64,000 nucleotides of DNA from JBPESN01 sp051710625 (lineage in GTDB: Bacteria; Pseudomonadota; Gammaproteobacteria; Enterobacterales; Enterobacteriaceae), in assembly GCF_051710625.1 (NCBI RefSeq), contig NZ_JBPESN010000002.1, positions 43,137-107,136 of the forward strand. Direction: 5' to 3'. Position numbers and translations under genes: made by a program. Shown in pieces: positions 18,638 through 28,086 of this stretch (positions are counted from its first letter, which is position 1; each line of letters starts with the position of its first letter). Below the pieces are notes generated by a model. It was not told the origin of the DNA and ran no database searches. It saw only the letters and a program-made list of their open reading frames with translations.

Positions 18638-18862
18638 TTATACCTTCTTCTTGAGCTCACGTATTTTGATTTGTTCCGGGGTTATGGGAGAGGCTTTTGG
18701 CGTTTTCCCCTGTCGCTCATCACGCAGTTGTTTTACCCATTTCGTCATCGTAAAAAGGCTGACGTCTATGGCTTTTGCTGCTGGCGCGGCGGTGTAATTT
18801 TGGTCGACAACCAGTTGGGCGGATTCGCGTTTGAATTCAGGACTAAAATTTTTTCTTTTCAT
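18638..18862 (-). pseudogene. IS3-family transposase orfA (helix-turn-helix), truncated
   Basis: ATG 18860-18862 begins KRKNFSPEFKRESAQLVVDQ, with the IS3 orfA helix-turn-helix (AAKAIDVSLFTMTKWVKQLR) and KIRELKKKV. TAA then falls where LQRIEMENE is expected, and a missing G in the next codons shifts the frame before the leucine zipper and frameshift signal. So the OrfAB fusion cannot be made from this copy. Confidence 0.85.
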
Positions 18863-18934
18863 TGGTGCACTCGTGTTGTTCTGAGATGAGCATATCACCT
18901 CTATTCAGGTGGCCAAATTCAGTGTGCCACTACA

Positions 18935-20366
18935 TTCAGCAAGGCGAGGCTGACCGCGTTGCGCAACTCACCCTCTTCCAGTACGTGCCAGCTGCCGAGT
19001 GCGTGCAGCGTTTTGGCGCACACGGCATCGTAATCGCTTTGCGGCACAATTCCGGTCGCCTCACGCCCCGCCAGATTGACGTAAATTTCCAGGCCGCCGC
19101 GCTCATCTTTGAGATAGACCTGGCTTTGCGTCATATCCGGTTTCTGGTGCTCGTCCAGAACGACCAGGTCATACCTGGCCAAATAGCGGTAAATATCGCA
19201 CACATAGGCATTGGGCACGGCGCCATGATCGGAGGCCAGCATCAGCACCGTCTTATCGTCCATCTGCGCCATCAGTTTACCCATGGTCTTATCGAGAATC
19301 TGATAGCAGTCACGCATCACGGCGTCATAACGCGCCGCCTGCGCCGGATCATAGAACGGCGAGGCCGGCTCGCGCTGGCCCGAGGCAGTTGTGGTGCACC
19401 TCATCGACCAACCGATGCACCGTTGCCCACATGCTGGGTTAACGTTAGCACCGTATCGGCAAGCTACAGAGACTGTTCATCCCCTTCCTGATAAGTCGCC
19501 TGCGGTTAATCTTCCTGCGGCGACGCTTTGACGACCCATTTACTGAAGAACGGGCCGGCCTGGTCCAGCAACGCTCTGGCCTGCTCAGACTGTCCACACA
19601 AGACGTCCGGATTGGTGACCTGACTTTGCAGAATTTCAATCTTATCATCTAAAGGCCGATAGCATCCGAGATAAAAACGCACACTGCCGCTTACATTGAG
19701 GGTGCGCAGTGAGCACCAGGGGCTCCATTCACCTTCCGTCAACGCCACTGTCTGCTCGCCAATCCGCAACGCCGGTTTCCCTTCCTGCTCGCCCAACGTC
19801 AGCGTCAACGTATCGCTCTTGTTACTTTGTAACGCCAGTACGTAGCGGCCGTCAGCGCTTTTTCCCAGCGGCTGCCAGGCGCCTTTATCATGGTAGGCCA
19901 GCGTGCCATTGGGCGGCCAGCCGAGCTTTTGCTGCTTGACGCGCTTATCGCCGGTGCACACCTGATAGCGTGTGGTATGGCCCATGGATTTAAAGCTCTC
20001 GGCGGCCCAGGGCGTGCTTCTTCCCCAATACGGCGCAAAACTGAAATGCGCGCCGTCCGGCGGCGATACTTTCGGGGAAGTGCACCAAGGCCGCTTTCAG
20101 GCCTTGACGCGCCATTTGAGAAAGCAAGTTACCGGTCTGCTGATTATCGGCAGGCATCCCCTGCCCGCGCCAGGCGGTGCCGAGACCCTGACCCGACATG
20201 AACGCCACCCAGTTGACGTCACCCCAAGCGGAAATATAGGGCAACAGTTCAGTAGCCGCCCCTCCTGCAGCATCCGGGCGATATTCGGCAGCGCACCCTG
20301 TGCCGCATAGCGTTGAAGTAGCCGCATCGATAAGCCATCTACGCCAAAAACGATAATTTTTCGCAT
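18935..20366 (-). pseudogene. Alkaline-phosphatase-superfamily phosphodiesterase, frameshifted and cut by the IS
   Basis: ATG 20364-20366 follows AGGAGAG. It starts KIIVFGVDGLSMRLLQRYAA, with the metal-binding aspartate in FGVDG, and continues in other frames as LPYISAWGDVNWVAFMSGQG, RQGLKAALVHFPESI, the large KLGWPPNGTLAYHDKGAWQP segment, and MLASDHGAVPNAYVCDIYRY with the second metal-site DHG. These are features of type I phosphodiesterase/nucleotide pyrophosphatase proteins. There are frameshifts near 20230, 19990 and 19500. The coding sequence ends abruptly at the IS (18934) and its C-terminus is not found beyond it. It lies downstream of a GntR gene and an MFS gene on the same strand, suggesting a former catabolic operon. 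Substrate unknown. Confidence 0.75.
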
Positions 20367-20456
20367 ATTCTCTCCTGAGAGTCACTTTCCGGCCGGCCCG
20401 ATGGCGATTGGCGCCAGGCCTCCCTCGCGTTACAGCGCGTTGAAGGTCTGGTTTTT

Positions 20457-21081
20457 TCACAGCAGATCCTGTAGCAGGCTGTCGAGACTGCTGCGTATGT
20501 GCTGGCGTATGGTTTGCTCGACGCGATCTTCGTCGCGCGCTTTTAGCGCATACAAAATCTCCCGCTGTTCACGCCAGTGATTGTAATTTCCTGCCCGGTA
20601 AGTTGCTTACGATAACATGAAACATACGCAGCCGCTCCAGATGAATCGCCATCAGATTATTGATGAGCTGATTGTCGGCGTAGGAAAAAATCAAATCGTG
20701 CAGCGTATCGCCCCGGGGTCGACGACCGCTTCTTCGTTTTCCAGCAAAGGCGCTTCCAGCGAGTCGAGATAAGCCTCCATTTTCATTAACGCCTCATCGC
20801 TGATACGCGCCGTCGCGTGCCGGGCGCTAATCCCCTCCAGGGCCTCGCGGATAACAAACAGCTCTTGGATATCGCGCAATTTGATTTCGCTGACATACCA
20901 GCCTTATATGACGGGCCAACTCCACGAATCGCTCCTGCTGTAGCCGGTACAATGCTTCGCGAATCGGCGTGCGGCTCATGTCCAGTTTGCCGATAAGCCA
21001 CATTTCGGTCAGCGCGCTACTGGGCTGAAGTTCCATATTCAGGATCATTGCTTTGATTTTCTCGTAGGCAATGAAACTCAA
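20457..21081 (-). pseudogene. GntR/FadR-family (FCD) transcriptional regulator, frameshifted
   Basis: ATG 21079-21081 starts SFIAYEKIKAMILNMELQPS with the winged-helix recognition region MSRTPIREALYRLQQERFVE. It then shifts frame near 20910 and continues as LRDIQELFVIREALEGISAR, the FCD domain, and YLDSLEAPLLENEEAVVDPG. After another shift near 20710 it reads LIFSYADNQLINNLMAIHLE and EDRVEQTIRQHIRSSLDSLL, ending at 20457. FCD regulators bind small acids and repress adjacent catabolic genes; the neighbouring MFS gene (60 bases upstream on the same strand) is the likely former target. Confidence 0.85.
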
Positions 21082-21141
21082 CGATTGTTTGATTCTGGGC
21101 GTTTCTGCTGTCGATATCCTATAACTCCTTACTTCGACGGG

Positions 21142-22506
21142 TTATGGCGTATCCGTGAGAACAAAACGTTTAATTTTCCCGACTACGAAGAGGTAACAGA
21201 TCATCACGACTACCGCATGAGCAATAACAAACCACAGCACCGCATGGAATGACCCGGTCATTTGCAAAATGTATCCCGTAATAACGGGAGTAGTGATACT
21301 GGATGAATTACTGAAGGTATTTAAAACGCTACCAGATAAACCGGCAATTTCCTTCGGCGCGGTGTCGGCGTTAACCGTCCAGCCCATACCGCCGATGCCT
21401 TTCCCCAAAAAGGACAGCGCCATGATGAAGATGACCGCCGATTCAGAGTCGGTGTAATTGCACAGCACCATAATGCAGCACAGCACCATCCCGCCGACAA
21501 TGGGGATTTTACGCGCTAACGACAGCGAAATCCCTCGCCGGATCAGCATATCGGACACAAAACCGCTTATTATCCCGCCGATAAAGCCACAAACCGCCGG
21601 AATGGCCGCCACCATGCCCGCTTTCATGATCGACATGTGCTTTTCTTGCACCAGGTACACCGGGAACCAGGTAATAAAGAAAAAGCCGATGGCGTTCAGG
21701 CAATATTGGGCAAAATAGATCCCCAGCAGCATCCGGCTGGAAAGCAACTGTTTCAGGTAACTCAGACGCGGCCCTTGATGTGCAGCGCGGTCTTTTTTAT
21801 CGGGGTCGATATTCACCAGCGCCCCGCCCTGCTCCATATACGCCAGCTCGGCCGCGTTGACCATGGTATGACGATTCGGGCTATGCACCAGTTTGCGAAA
21901 TACCGGCAGGAAGGCAATACCGATCAAACCCAGCACCGTGAAGACCGAATGCCAGCCGTAGGTATGGGCCAACCAGCCCATTAGCGGCGCAAAAAACACC
22001 GTAGAACCATATTGCGCCGAGTTGAAAATGGCTGCCGCCGTACCACGCTCCGAGGCCGGAAACCAGGAAGCGACGATGCGGCTATTGGCCGGAAAGGACG
22101 GAGACTCCGCCGCCCCCACCAGAAAGCGCAGAATAAAAACCACCATCATCGCCGTTGCGCCGGTGACAAAGCCCGCCAACCCGGTCATTAACGTAAATAA
22201 CGACCAGAAAAAAATGCTCAGGCTGTAGATCATCTTTGAGCCGAAGCGGTCAAGCAACCAACCGCCGGGTAATTGAAAAATCACGTAAGCCCAGCCGAAC
22301 GCGGAGAAAATAAACCCCATGTCCACCACGCTTAAACCCAGCTCTTTGGCCATGCCAGGCCCCGCCAGCGAAATGGAGGCGCGATCGGCATAATTAATCA
22401 AGGTGACAAAAAACAATACCGCCACGACCATCCAGCGGACATTGGTTTTTTTGGCCCCGGTCGCGGCGCTGGCCGGCGCAACCGTTTCTTTATTTTCCCA
22501 TTGCAT
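21142..22506 (-). CDS. MFS anion:cation symporter (GudP/GarP/DgoT-like sugar-acid transporter)
   Basis: 454 codons with no break. After a polar N-terminus come 12 predicted helices, starting RWMVVAVLFFVTLINYADRAS, the family signature with the N-Y-x-D-R motif of the anion:cation symporter branch (glucarate, galactarate and galactonate importers). Other signatures: VGAAESPSFPANSRIVASWF, FPASERGTAAAIFNSAQYGS and GIYFAQYCLNAIGFFFITWF. The exact substrate cannot be told from sequence. It is the only intact gene of its operon (the regulator and phosphodiesterase downstream are broken). The upstream 474 bases are AT-rich with a CRP-like site. Confidence 0.88.
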   Translation of the reverse strand: MQWENKETVAPASAATGAKKTNVRWMVVAVLFFVTLINYADRASISLAGPGMAKELGLSVVDMGFIFSAFGWAYVIFQLPGGWLLDRFGSKMIYSLSIFFWSLFTLMTGLAGFVTGATAMMVVFILRFLVGAAESPSFPANSRIVASWFPASERGTAAAIFNSAQYGSTVFFAPLMGWLAHTYGWHSVFTVLGLIGIAFLPVFRKLVHSPNRHTMVNAAELAYMEQGGALVNIDPDKKDRAAHQGPRLSYLKQLLSSRMLLGIYFAQYCLNAIGFFFITWFPVYLVQEKHMSIMKAGMVAAIPAVCGFIGGIISGFVSDMLIRRGISLSLARKIPIVGGMVLCCIMVLCNYTDSESAVIFIMALSFLGKGIGGMGWTVNADTAPKEIAGLSGSVLNTFSNSSSITTPVITGYILQMTGSFHAVLWFVIAHAVVVMICYLFVVGKIKRFVLTDTP

Positions 22507-22980
22507 AGCGAACCTCTTTGGTTGACATCAGTCGATGCGTGAACACCTTGTACCGCTTTTCATGACCGTTTTATTCGTCTCCGTTTAGCACGTGGTACTG
22601 CGGGTTAGCCTGCCCACCATCGGGATGAAAGGGGATCACTTCACTAAGTATTCATACTATATACAATACAAATACAAATACAATCTCTCCCTGACCGCGC
22701 TGCAAGCGTTCATGAAGCGGTTTACCTAAATTATTTGCGTTTTGTGTGAAGGATCACATAACGTCAGCCGAGTACCTCCCCGGCTGCGCCGAAAAAGTGG
22801 TCAGTTTTATCAAAAGGATAATGATGAATAATTAAAAAAATACAGAACTAAAAACTATATATTTTGAATTTACATAATTTAATTGCCCATGTTTCTTATC
22901 TGGGATTTCCTAATTATCAGGCAAGCCGCCGCGATTGTCGCGACCTGCCCATGATTTGCATATTACAGAGGTAATGAACA
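22507..22980. promoter_or_regulatory. Divergent MFS/yfaZ regulatory region with CRP-like site
   Basis: 474 bases without a gene. A CRP-like site reads TGTGT-GAAGGA-TCACA at 22743-22758, roughly midway between the divergent MFS gene and yfaZ. At 22648-22669 a GTATT...AATAC dyad lies within ATACAA repeats, upstream of the MFS gene, and could be a GntR operator. AT-rich sequence (22820-22915) precedes yfaZ. Which gene the CRP site serves is not decided. Confidence 0.4.
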
Positions 22981-23545
22981 ATGCGTGTAACAACGAAAAT
23001 GCTTCCTGCCATCATCGGCGGAGCCATGATGGCAGGAAGCATTCCCGCCGTTCAGGCAATGGACGGCATGGTGAGCGCCGGTACCGATTTCACCGATGTC
23101 AACATCGGCATGGGTCAGCAATCCACCGGACTTTATATCAATAGCGGTTGGGTCAAAAATAATAACAACGGCCGCGAAGTGGCCGACGCCGAAACCGGTA
23201 TCAACCTCGCCGTCGGACCGGCCATGGTCAATCTTGGCGTTCAGGCCAATTATATCAAGGGCGCCACCGGCGCCGGTGAAGGTGTGGTCTTCCCGATCGG
23301 CGGCGGCGTCAAGTTGCCCCTCGGCCACGGTGTGGGCATCTACGCCAGCGCCTATAGCGCCTCACGTCAGTTAAGCAATAGCGCCAAGAATTATCTTGAT
23401 GTGGATGGCGGGCTTAGCTGGACGCCGGTCGAGCTTATGACCTTGAAAGCCGGTTATCGTTATATCAGCATGGACGGGAAAAACAACCACCCGAACGAAC
23501 GCTTGGTGGATGGGGCCCTACGTGGGCGCCCAACTGGATTTCTAA
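22981..23545 (+). pseudogene. yfaZ: yfaZ-like outer-membrane beta-barrel protein, frameshifted in the last strand
   Basis: ATG 22981 opens a signal peptide (MRVTTKMLPAIIGGAMMAGS, cleavage after VQA). The mature part (DGMVSAGTDFTDVNIGMG, TGLYINSGWVKNNNNG, GVGIYASAYSASRQLSNSAK, LMTLKAGYRYISMDGKN, RLVDG) follows the YfaZ family. An extra G near 23511 (GGGGCCC) shifts the last eleven codons; restoring it gives YVGAQLDF and TAA at 23543-23545, the normal C-terminal strand with the terminal phenylalanine needed for barrel assembly. As read, the protein runs on into unrelated sequence. YfaZ function is unknown. Confidence 0.8.
22998..23043. repeat. Perfect 18-bp inverted repeat inside the yfaZ signal-peptide codons
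   Basis: Left arm 22998-23015 and right arm 23026-23043 are exact reverse complements around a 10-base loop (CGGCGGAGCC). The stem lies 17 bases inside the reading frame and encodes about 15 signal-peptide residues. Confidence 0.9.
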
Positions 23546-23674
23546 GCGTGGTGTATTCCCCTTTCGCGATGCGCCGCACCGGCGCATCGTTATCTGCCGC
23601 TCACCCTGCGCTACGCCCTGCACGCTTTGCGCACCGTGCCGTTGCGAGGCGCCGTCAGGCTTTCACGGTGTTCC

Positions 23675-24698
23675 ATGGAAAAATCAGCCCTCTCGCCCTA
23701 TCACGCTTTCACCCACCTTGCCTGTGCCACTCTGTTAACCCTCGGCATCTACCTCGCCTCGCCGGTGTTGATCCCCTTGCTGGTGGCGCTGTGTTTGGCG
23801 CTGGTGCTGATGCGTCCTATCAACCGGCTGGCACGCCTCAGGGTACCGCGGAGATTGGCTGTCATCGCCGTCACCGGCAGTATTCTCCTGGCGCTGCTGG
23901 TCACGCTGGGCATTATCATGGCGGCGTTGCCGGAACTGCGACAGATGAGCGCCTACATTCCGCTGCTCTTGACCGATAAATTGCAGGCGGTCCCCGCTTT
24001 TGTGCAAAGCGCCGGAATGACATTAACGGTCGAGTCGTTGTGGGCGACTATCGATCCCGCGCAACTGGTTACGATTGCGACCCGCACCGTCGGCCGGATA
24101 ACAGGGATGCTCACGGCCATTGCGATGGTCTTTATGCTGGTGGTGTTTATGTTGCTGGAAGCGCCGGCGCTGTCGGTCAAATGCCGAATCCTGCTCCAGG
24201 AGCCATCGCCACAGTGGACGGCGTTACAACAAAGCCTGGATTGCGTGACGCGTTATCTGGCGCTGAAGACGGTCATCAGCCTGTTTATCGGTCTGGCGGT
24301 GTTGGGGCGCGCTGATGCTGCTAAAAATCAAATTCGCCTTTATCTGGGGCGTATTGGCTTTCGTACTGAATTTTATACCGCTGGTGGGATCGCTCGTCGC
24401 CGCCATCCCGCCCCTGCTGATGGCTTTTCTTTTTAATGGGCTTGCCACTGGACTGTGGTTACTGGCGGCGCTGTTATTAATAAATCTGGTTTTCAGCTTT
24501 CTGTGGGAGCCTGTTTTGATGAGCCGCTGTCTGGATCCGTCGCTGTGCACCGTCTTTTTGGCGCTGCTGGTCTGGCAAAGCCTGCTGGGGCTTACCGGCG
24601 CGCTGCTGGCGGTGCCGCTCACCCTGGCGGTCAAATTGGCGCTGGAATTGACGCCCTGCGGGCGTAAATTGGCGCTGTTAATTAGTGCAAAAAGTTAA
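23675..24698 (+). pseudogene. AI-2E/TqsA/YdiK-family permease, frameshifted
   Basis: ATG 23675 gives HAFTHLACATLLTLGIYLAS, SPVLIPLLVALCLALVLMRP, then MLTAIAMVFMLVVFMLLEAP and LALKTVISLFIGLAVLG. A frameshift near 24305 follows, after which KIKFAFIWGVLAFVLNFIPL, VGSLVAAIPPLLMAFL and CTVFLALLVWQSLLGLTGAL are read in the second frame to 24698. These are the conserved C-terminal motifs of the AI-2 exporter (DUF20) family, about 340 residues with eight helices. A single frameshift is visible. Members move autoinducer-2 or ions; the role here is unknown. Confidence 0.85.
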
Positions 24699-24847
24699 TC
24701 GTCAGTCCTTATCCCCACGCCGGCGCCCCGGGATAGTTGCCGCAGCGCCGAACAAAGGAATCACTGATTGAATCGATAACATCTACATATTGGATTGGCA
24801 GAGCATGATTTGTTAATTTTTGCCCATCAATCAAACGGAGGTAGGAA

Positions 24848-25411
24848 ATGTCTTTAATTAACACCAAGATCAAACCTTTTAGCAACCAAGCGTTCAAAAA
24901 CGGTAACTTTGTACAGGTCACCGACAAAGATGTAGAAGGGAAATGGAGCGTCTTTTTCTTTTATCCGGCCGATTTTACTTTTGTTTGCCCGACTGAACTG
25001 GGTGATGTTGCCGATTATTATGATGAATTCCAGAAATTGGGCGTCGACATTTACTCGGTCTCGACAAACACCCATTTCACCCATAAAGCCTGGCACAGCA
25101 GCTCTGAAAGCATTGCCAAAATCAAATATGCAATGATCGGCAACCCGACCGGGACATTGACCCGCAATTTCGACAACCTGCGTGAAGACGAAGGTTTGGC
25201 TGATCGCGGCACCTCCATTATCAATCCGCAGGGCATCATTCAGGCCATTGAAGTGACGGCGGAAGGTATCGGCCGCGACGCCCGCGATCTGCTGCGTAAA
25301 GTTAAAGCCGCGCAATACGTTGCCAGCCATCCCGGCGAAGTCTGCCCGGCCAAATGGCAAGAAGGCGGCGCAACGCTTGCCCCTTCGCTGGATCTGGTTG
25401 GCAAAATCTAA
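24848..25411 (+). CDS. ahpC: AhpC, alkyl hydroperoxide reductase peroxidase subunit
   Basis: 187 codons, as in E. coli. Typical 2-Cys peroxiredoxin: peroxidatic cysteine in YPADFTFVCPTELGDVADYY, resolving cysteine in HPGEVCPAKWQEGG. ATG 24848 follows GGAGGTAGG. It reduces H2O2 and organic hydroperoxides in the cytoplasm, normally recharged by AhpF. The downstream ahpF is broken here, so another reductant would be needed. No clear OxyR site could be picked in the 150-base upstream region. Confidence 0.96.
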   Translation: MSLINTKIKPFSNQAFKNGNFVQVTDKDVEGKWSVFFFYPADFTFVCPTELGDVADYYDEFQKLGVDIYSVSTNTHFTHKAWHSSSESIAKIKYAMIGNPTGTLTRNFDNLREDEGLADRGTSIINPQGIIQAIEVTAEGIGRDARDLLRKVKAAQYVASHPGEVCPAKWQEGGATLAPSLDLVGKI

Positions 25412-25450
25412 CTTCGCCCCTTTTGACTTTTTGACGTTATTTGCCTTAGT

Positions 25451-25470
25451 GGGTGCGCCGCGCCCGTTTT
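25451..25470 (+). terminator. Weak hairpin between ahpC and ahpF
   Basis: GGGTGC (25451-25456) pairs with GCGCCC (25460-25465), one G-T pair, followed by GTTTT. Could reduce transcription into ahpF. Confidence 0.35.
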
Positions 25471-25490
25471 AGACTGCCCGGGAGAGACCC

Positions 25491-27058
25491 ATGCTTGACA
25501 CGACGATGAAAACCCAACTCAAGGCCTATCTTGAGAAATTGACCAAGCCGGTTGAGTTGGTTGCCACGCTGGACGACGGCGCCAAATCCTCTGAAATCCG
25601 CGGGCTGCTAACGGATATCGCCGAATTGTCGGACAAGGTAACTTGGCGCGAAGACAATCACCTACCGGTGCACAAGCCGTCTTTCCGCGTCGCCAATCCC
25701 GCTAGTGAGCATAAACCTCGCTTCGCCGGTTCACCGCTGGGCCATGAATTTACCTCGCTAGTGCTGGCGCTGCTACAGACCGGCGGCCACCCTTCACGGG
25801 AAGCGCAGTCACTGCTGGATCAAATCTGCCAGCTCGACGGCGAATTTTATTTTGAAACCTATTACTCGCTGACCTGCCACAATTGTCCGGACGTGGTTCA
25901 GGCCCTCAACCTGATGGCGATTTTGAATCCGCGCATCCATCACACCGCGATTGACGGCAGCGCTTTTCAAAACGAGATTCAGGAACGCAACATTATGGGC
26001 GTTCCAGCCGTGTTCATGAACGACGCAGCGTTTGGCCAGAGGCGGATGACGCTGAGCTAAATCGTCAATAAGATCGACACCGACGCGGAACAGCGCGCGG
26101 CGCAGACGCTTAACCAACGCGAGCTGTATGATGTACTGATCATCGGCAGCGGCCCGGCGGGCGCGGCGGCGGTTTGCTCGGCCCGGAAAGGGACCCGCAC
26201 CGTTCTGTTGGGCGAGCGCTTTGGCGGTCAAGTGCTGGATATTGTCGACATCGAAAACTATATTTCGGTGCCGAAAACCGAAGGCGCCAGACTAACCACC
26301 TCACTCAAAGCCCATGCGGATGAGTATGATGTCGATGTCATTAAAGTGCAAAGCGCCAGCAGGCTTATTCCCGCTGCCGCGCCAGGCGAGCCGCACCAGG
26401 TGGAAACCGCCTCCGGGGCCCGGCTGAAAACGCGCAGTCTCATCATCGCCACCGGCGCGCGCTGGCGGAATATGAACGTGCCTGGCGAAGGAGCTGTATC
26501 GCACCCGTGGCGTCACCTACTGTCCACGCTGTGACGACCCCTCTGTTCAAGGGCAAATGGGTGGCCGTTATCGGCGGCGGCAATTCCGGCGTGGAAGCGG
26601 CCATTGATTTGGCCGGCCTGGTCAAGCATGTCACTCTGCTGGAATTTGCGTCGGCGATGCGCGCCGATGCCGTATTGCAGACGAAATTGCGCAGCTTGCG
26701 CAACGTGGATATTTTGCTCAATGCCCAGACCCTGGAAGTGGTGGGCGATGGCAGCAAGCTCACCGGCTTACGCTATAAAGATCGCGGCGGCGCCGCTGAA
26801 CATCCGCTGTCGGTCGCGGGTATTTTTGTGCAAATCGGCCTGCTGCCCAACACCCAGTGGCTGGAAGGGACGGTGGAGCGCAATCAGACGGGCGAAATCC
26901 TCATTGACGCGAAATGTGAAACCAGCTTGAAAGGGATCTACGCCGCCGGCGACTGTACCAGCGTGCCTTACAAGCAGTTCATCATCGCGGCGGGTGAAAG
27001 CGCCAAAGCCTCCCTTAGCGCTTTCGATTATTTGACCCACAACACCCCCGTGGTGTAA
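25491..27058 (+). pseudogene. ahpF: ahpF, alkyl hydroperoxide reductase flavoprotein subunit, broken
   Basis: Starts ATG 25491 (LDTTMKTQLKAYLEKLTKPV). The N-terminal double-thioredoxin domain with its CHNC redox pair (SLTCHNCPDVVQALN) is intact up to TAA at 26058-26060, where a glutamate is expected (MTLS-stop-IVNKI). The FAD domain (LYDVLIIGSGPAGAAAVCSA) then reads on. Around 26490-26560 two frameshifts disrupt the RTRGVTYCPRCDDP redox CxxC region. The NADH-binding part (VAVIGGGNSGVEAAIDLAGL) and the C-terminus (GIYAAGDCTSVPYKQFIIAA) follow. In other enterobacteria AhpF passes electrons from NADH to AhpC. A strong terminator follows. Confidence 0.93.
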
Positions 27059-27077
27059 CCCCACCCGGCGGATAAAC

Positions 27078-27104
27078 AGGCGACCCCCACGGTCGCCTTT
27101 TTTT
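27078..27104 (+). terminator. Rho-independent terminator after ahpF
   Basis: Stem AGGCGACC (27078-27085) with GGTCGCCT (27091-27098), loop CCCAC, followed by a run of T to 27104. Confidence 0.9.
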
Positions 27105-27269
27105 GTTTCCCCGCACTGCCGCCGCGTTTCGTGGCACCTGTAGGCCCCCTTCCGCCCGATGCTGTAGAGCCGTTGAGGGTGTCGGCGATGAGGCCACGCC
27201 CGCACTCATTGTCTTTAATGAACCAGACGGTTTTGTTAATGTACCTGCGTCGACCAAGGGAGATGAGAT

Positions 27270-27882
27270 ATGAGCACGCTCACAGAACAAAAACGCACGG
27301 ACATTCTTAACGCCGCTTCAGCCGTTTTTCTCGAACACGGTTATCAACGGGCGTCGATGAATGAGGTGGCAAAGCGGGCGGGAGGCCCAAAAGCCACGTT
27401 GTATAACTATTATGACTCCAAAGAAAGCCTGTTCGATGCGGTCGTTCGGGCCTACGGTACCCTTTTTCTTATCCGTGCCGCAAAGGAGCTGAGCAGCGCC
27501 GAACAGGAAAAGCTGACGCTCGTGGAAAAGCTGCAGCGCTTCGGCGAGAATATGCTGGGGGAGATGACGTCCGACTGGAAGGCCATGCAGCTTTATCGCA
27601 TGGTCGCATGCTAAGCCGCTTATTCCGATATCGGCGAGCTATTCTATGAATCCGGCGTACGCGAAAGCATGAGCGCGCTTGAGGGATTTAATGCAACGGC
27701 ATATGGACTGCGGCGATCTCGCGCCGGGCAGTCCTGTTTTGCGGGCGAAACAGTTCTCCGCGCTGGTCAAGGCGGAAGCCGATGAGCTGTTCCTTAAACG
27801 TGACCTACCGGTTTATTCCGCAAAGCAGGTTGCTGCAATGGTGGAAAGGGCCGTCCCCCTGTTTATAAAGGGGGCCCGCTAG
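27270..27882 (+). pseudogene. TetR/AcrR-family regulator, broken
   Basis: Begins STLTEQKRTDILNAASAVFL with a standard TetR helix-turn-helix (MNEVAKRAGGPKATLYNYYD, then SKESLFDAVV). TAA at 27612-27614 interrupts the ligand domain (LYRMVAC-stop-AAYSDIGELFYESGVRE), and a frameshift near 27680 precedes LRDLMQRHMDCGDLAPG and the end VERAVPLFIKGAR. The DNA-binding half could still be made as a 114-residue fragment, but without its dimerisation domain. Palindromes matching TetR-type operators lie downstream (27961-27980 and 28319-28335), so it may once have controlled the small lipoprotein genes that follow. Confidence 0.85.
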
Positions 27883-27999
27883 GCCCCGCCCCTGCCGCAA
27901 GCCCCTTGCTTGCGCCGTTAATCTCTCTGACCCTATTGACAGATCGCAAGCAATAAATGTACCGAGCCGTACAGCACATTTATAAGCGAGGAGAGCGTC

Positions 28000-28077
28000 A
28001 TGCTGTACCTGTCTTTGTGGCTGACAGGGGTTTTGTTAGGTTCGCATCTGCTTAGCGGATGCGTATCGTTATTTTGA
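28000..28077 (+). CDS. Tiny ORF with lipoprotein-type leader (25 residues)
   Basis: ATG 28000 has an excellent ribosome site (GAGGAG, 27988-27993, 6 bases spacing). The whole product is a hydrophobic leader ending in a lipobox: MLYLSLWLTGVLLG, then SHLLSGC and only VSLF after the cysteine. It lacks the usual N-terminal lysine or arginine. The stop TGA overlaps the ribosome site of the next small ORF, suggesting coupling. No family recognised. It could be a true micro-lipoprotein, a leader peptide, or the stump of a longer lipoprotein gene. Expression is not shown. Confidence 0.4.
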   Translation: MLYLSLWLTGVLLGSHLLSGCVSLF

Positions 28078-28086
28078 GGAGAAATC

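Larger units (their letters stand above)
17686..18934 (-). mobile_element. IS3-family insertion sequence, complete ends, decayed transposase
   Basis: The ends are imperfect inverted repeats of about 27 bases: 17686-17712 begins TGTAGTGGTCAACT, and the complement of 18908-18934 begins TGTAGTGGCACACT; both end in GGCCACC. Between them are an orfA and orfB pair on the minus strand in the IS3 arrangement. Length 1249 bp fits the family. Flanks (GAGG before, TTCA after) show no 3-4 bp target duplication. A related copy starts at 63874. Confidence 0.92.

Noticed and set aside
24699..24847. OxyR-binding site upstream of ahpC
   Set aside because: GATAG and ATAAC words are present but the four-element ATAG spacing of OxyR sites is not met.
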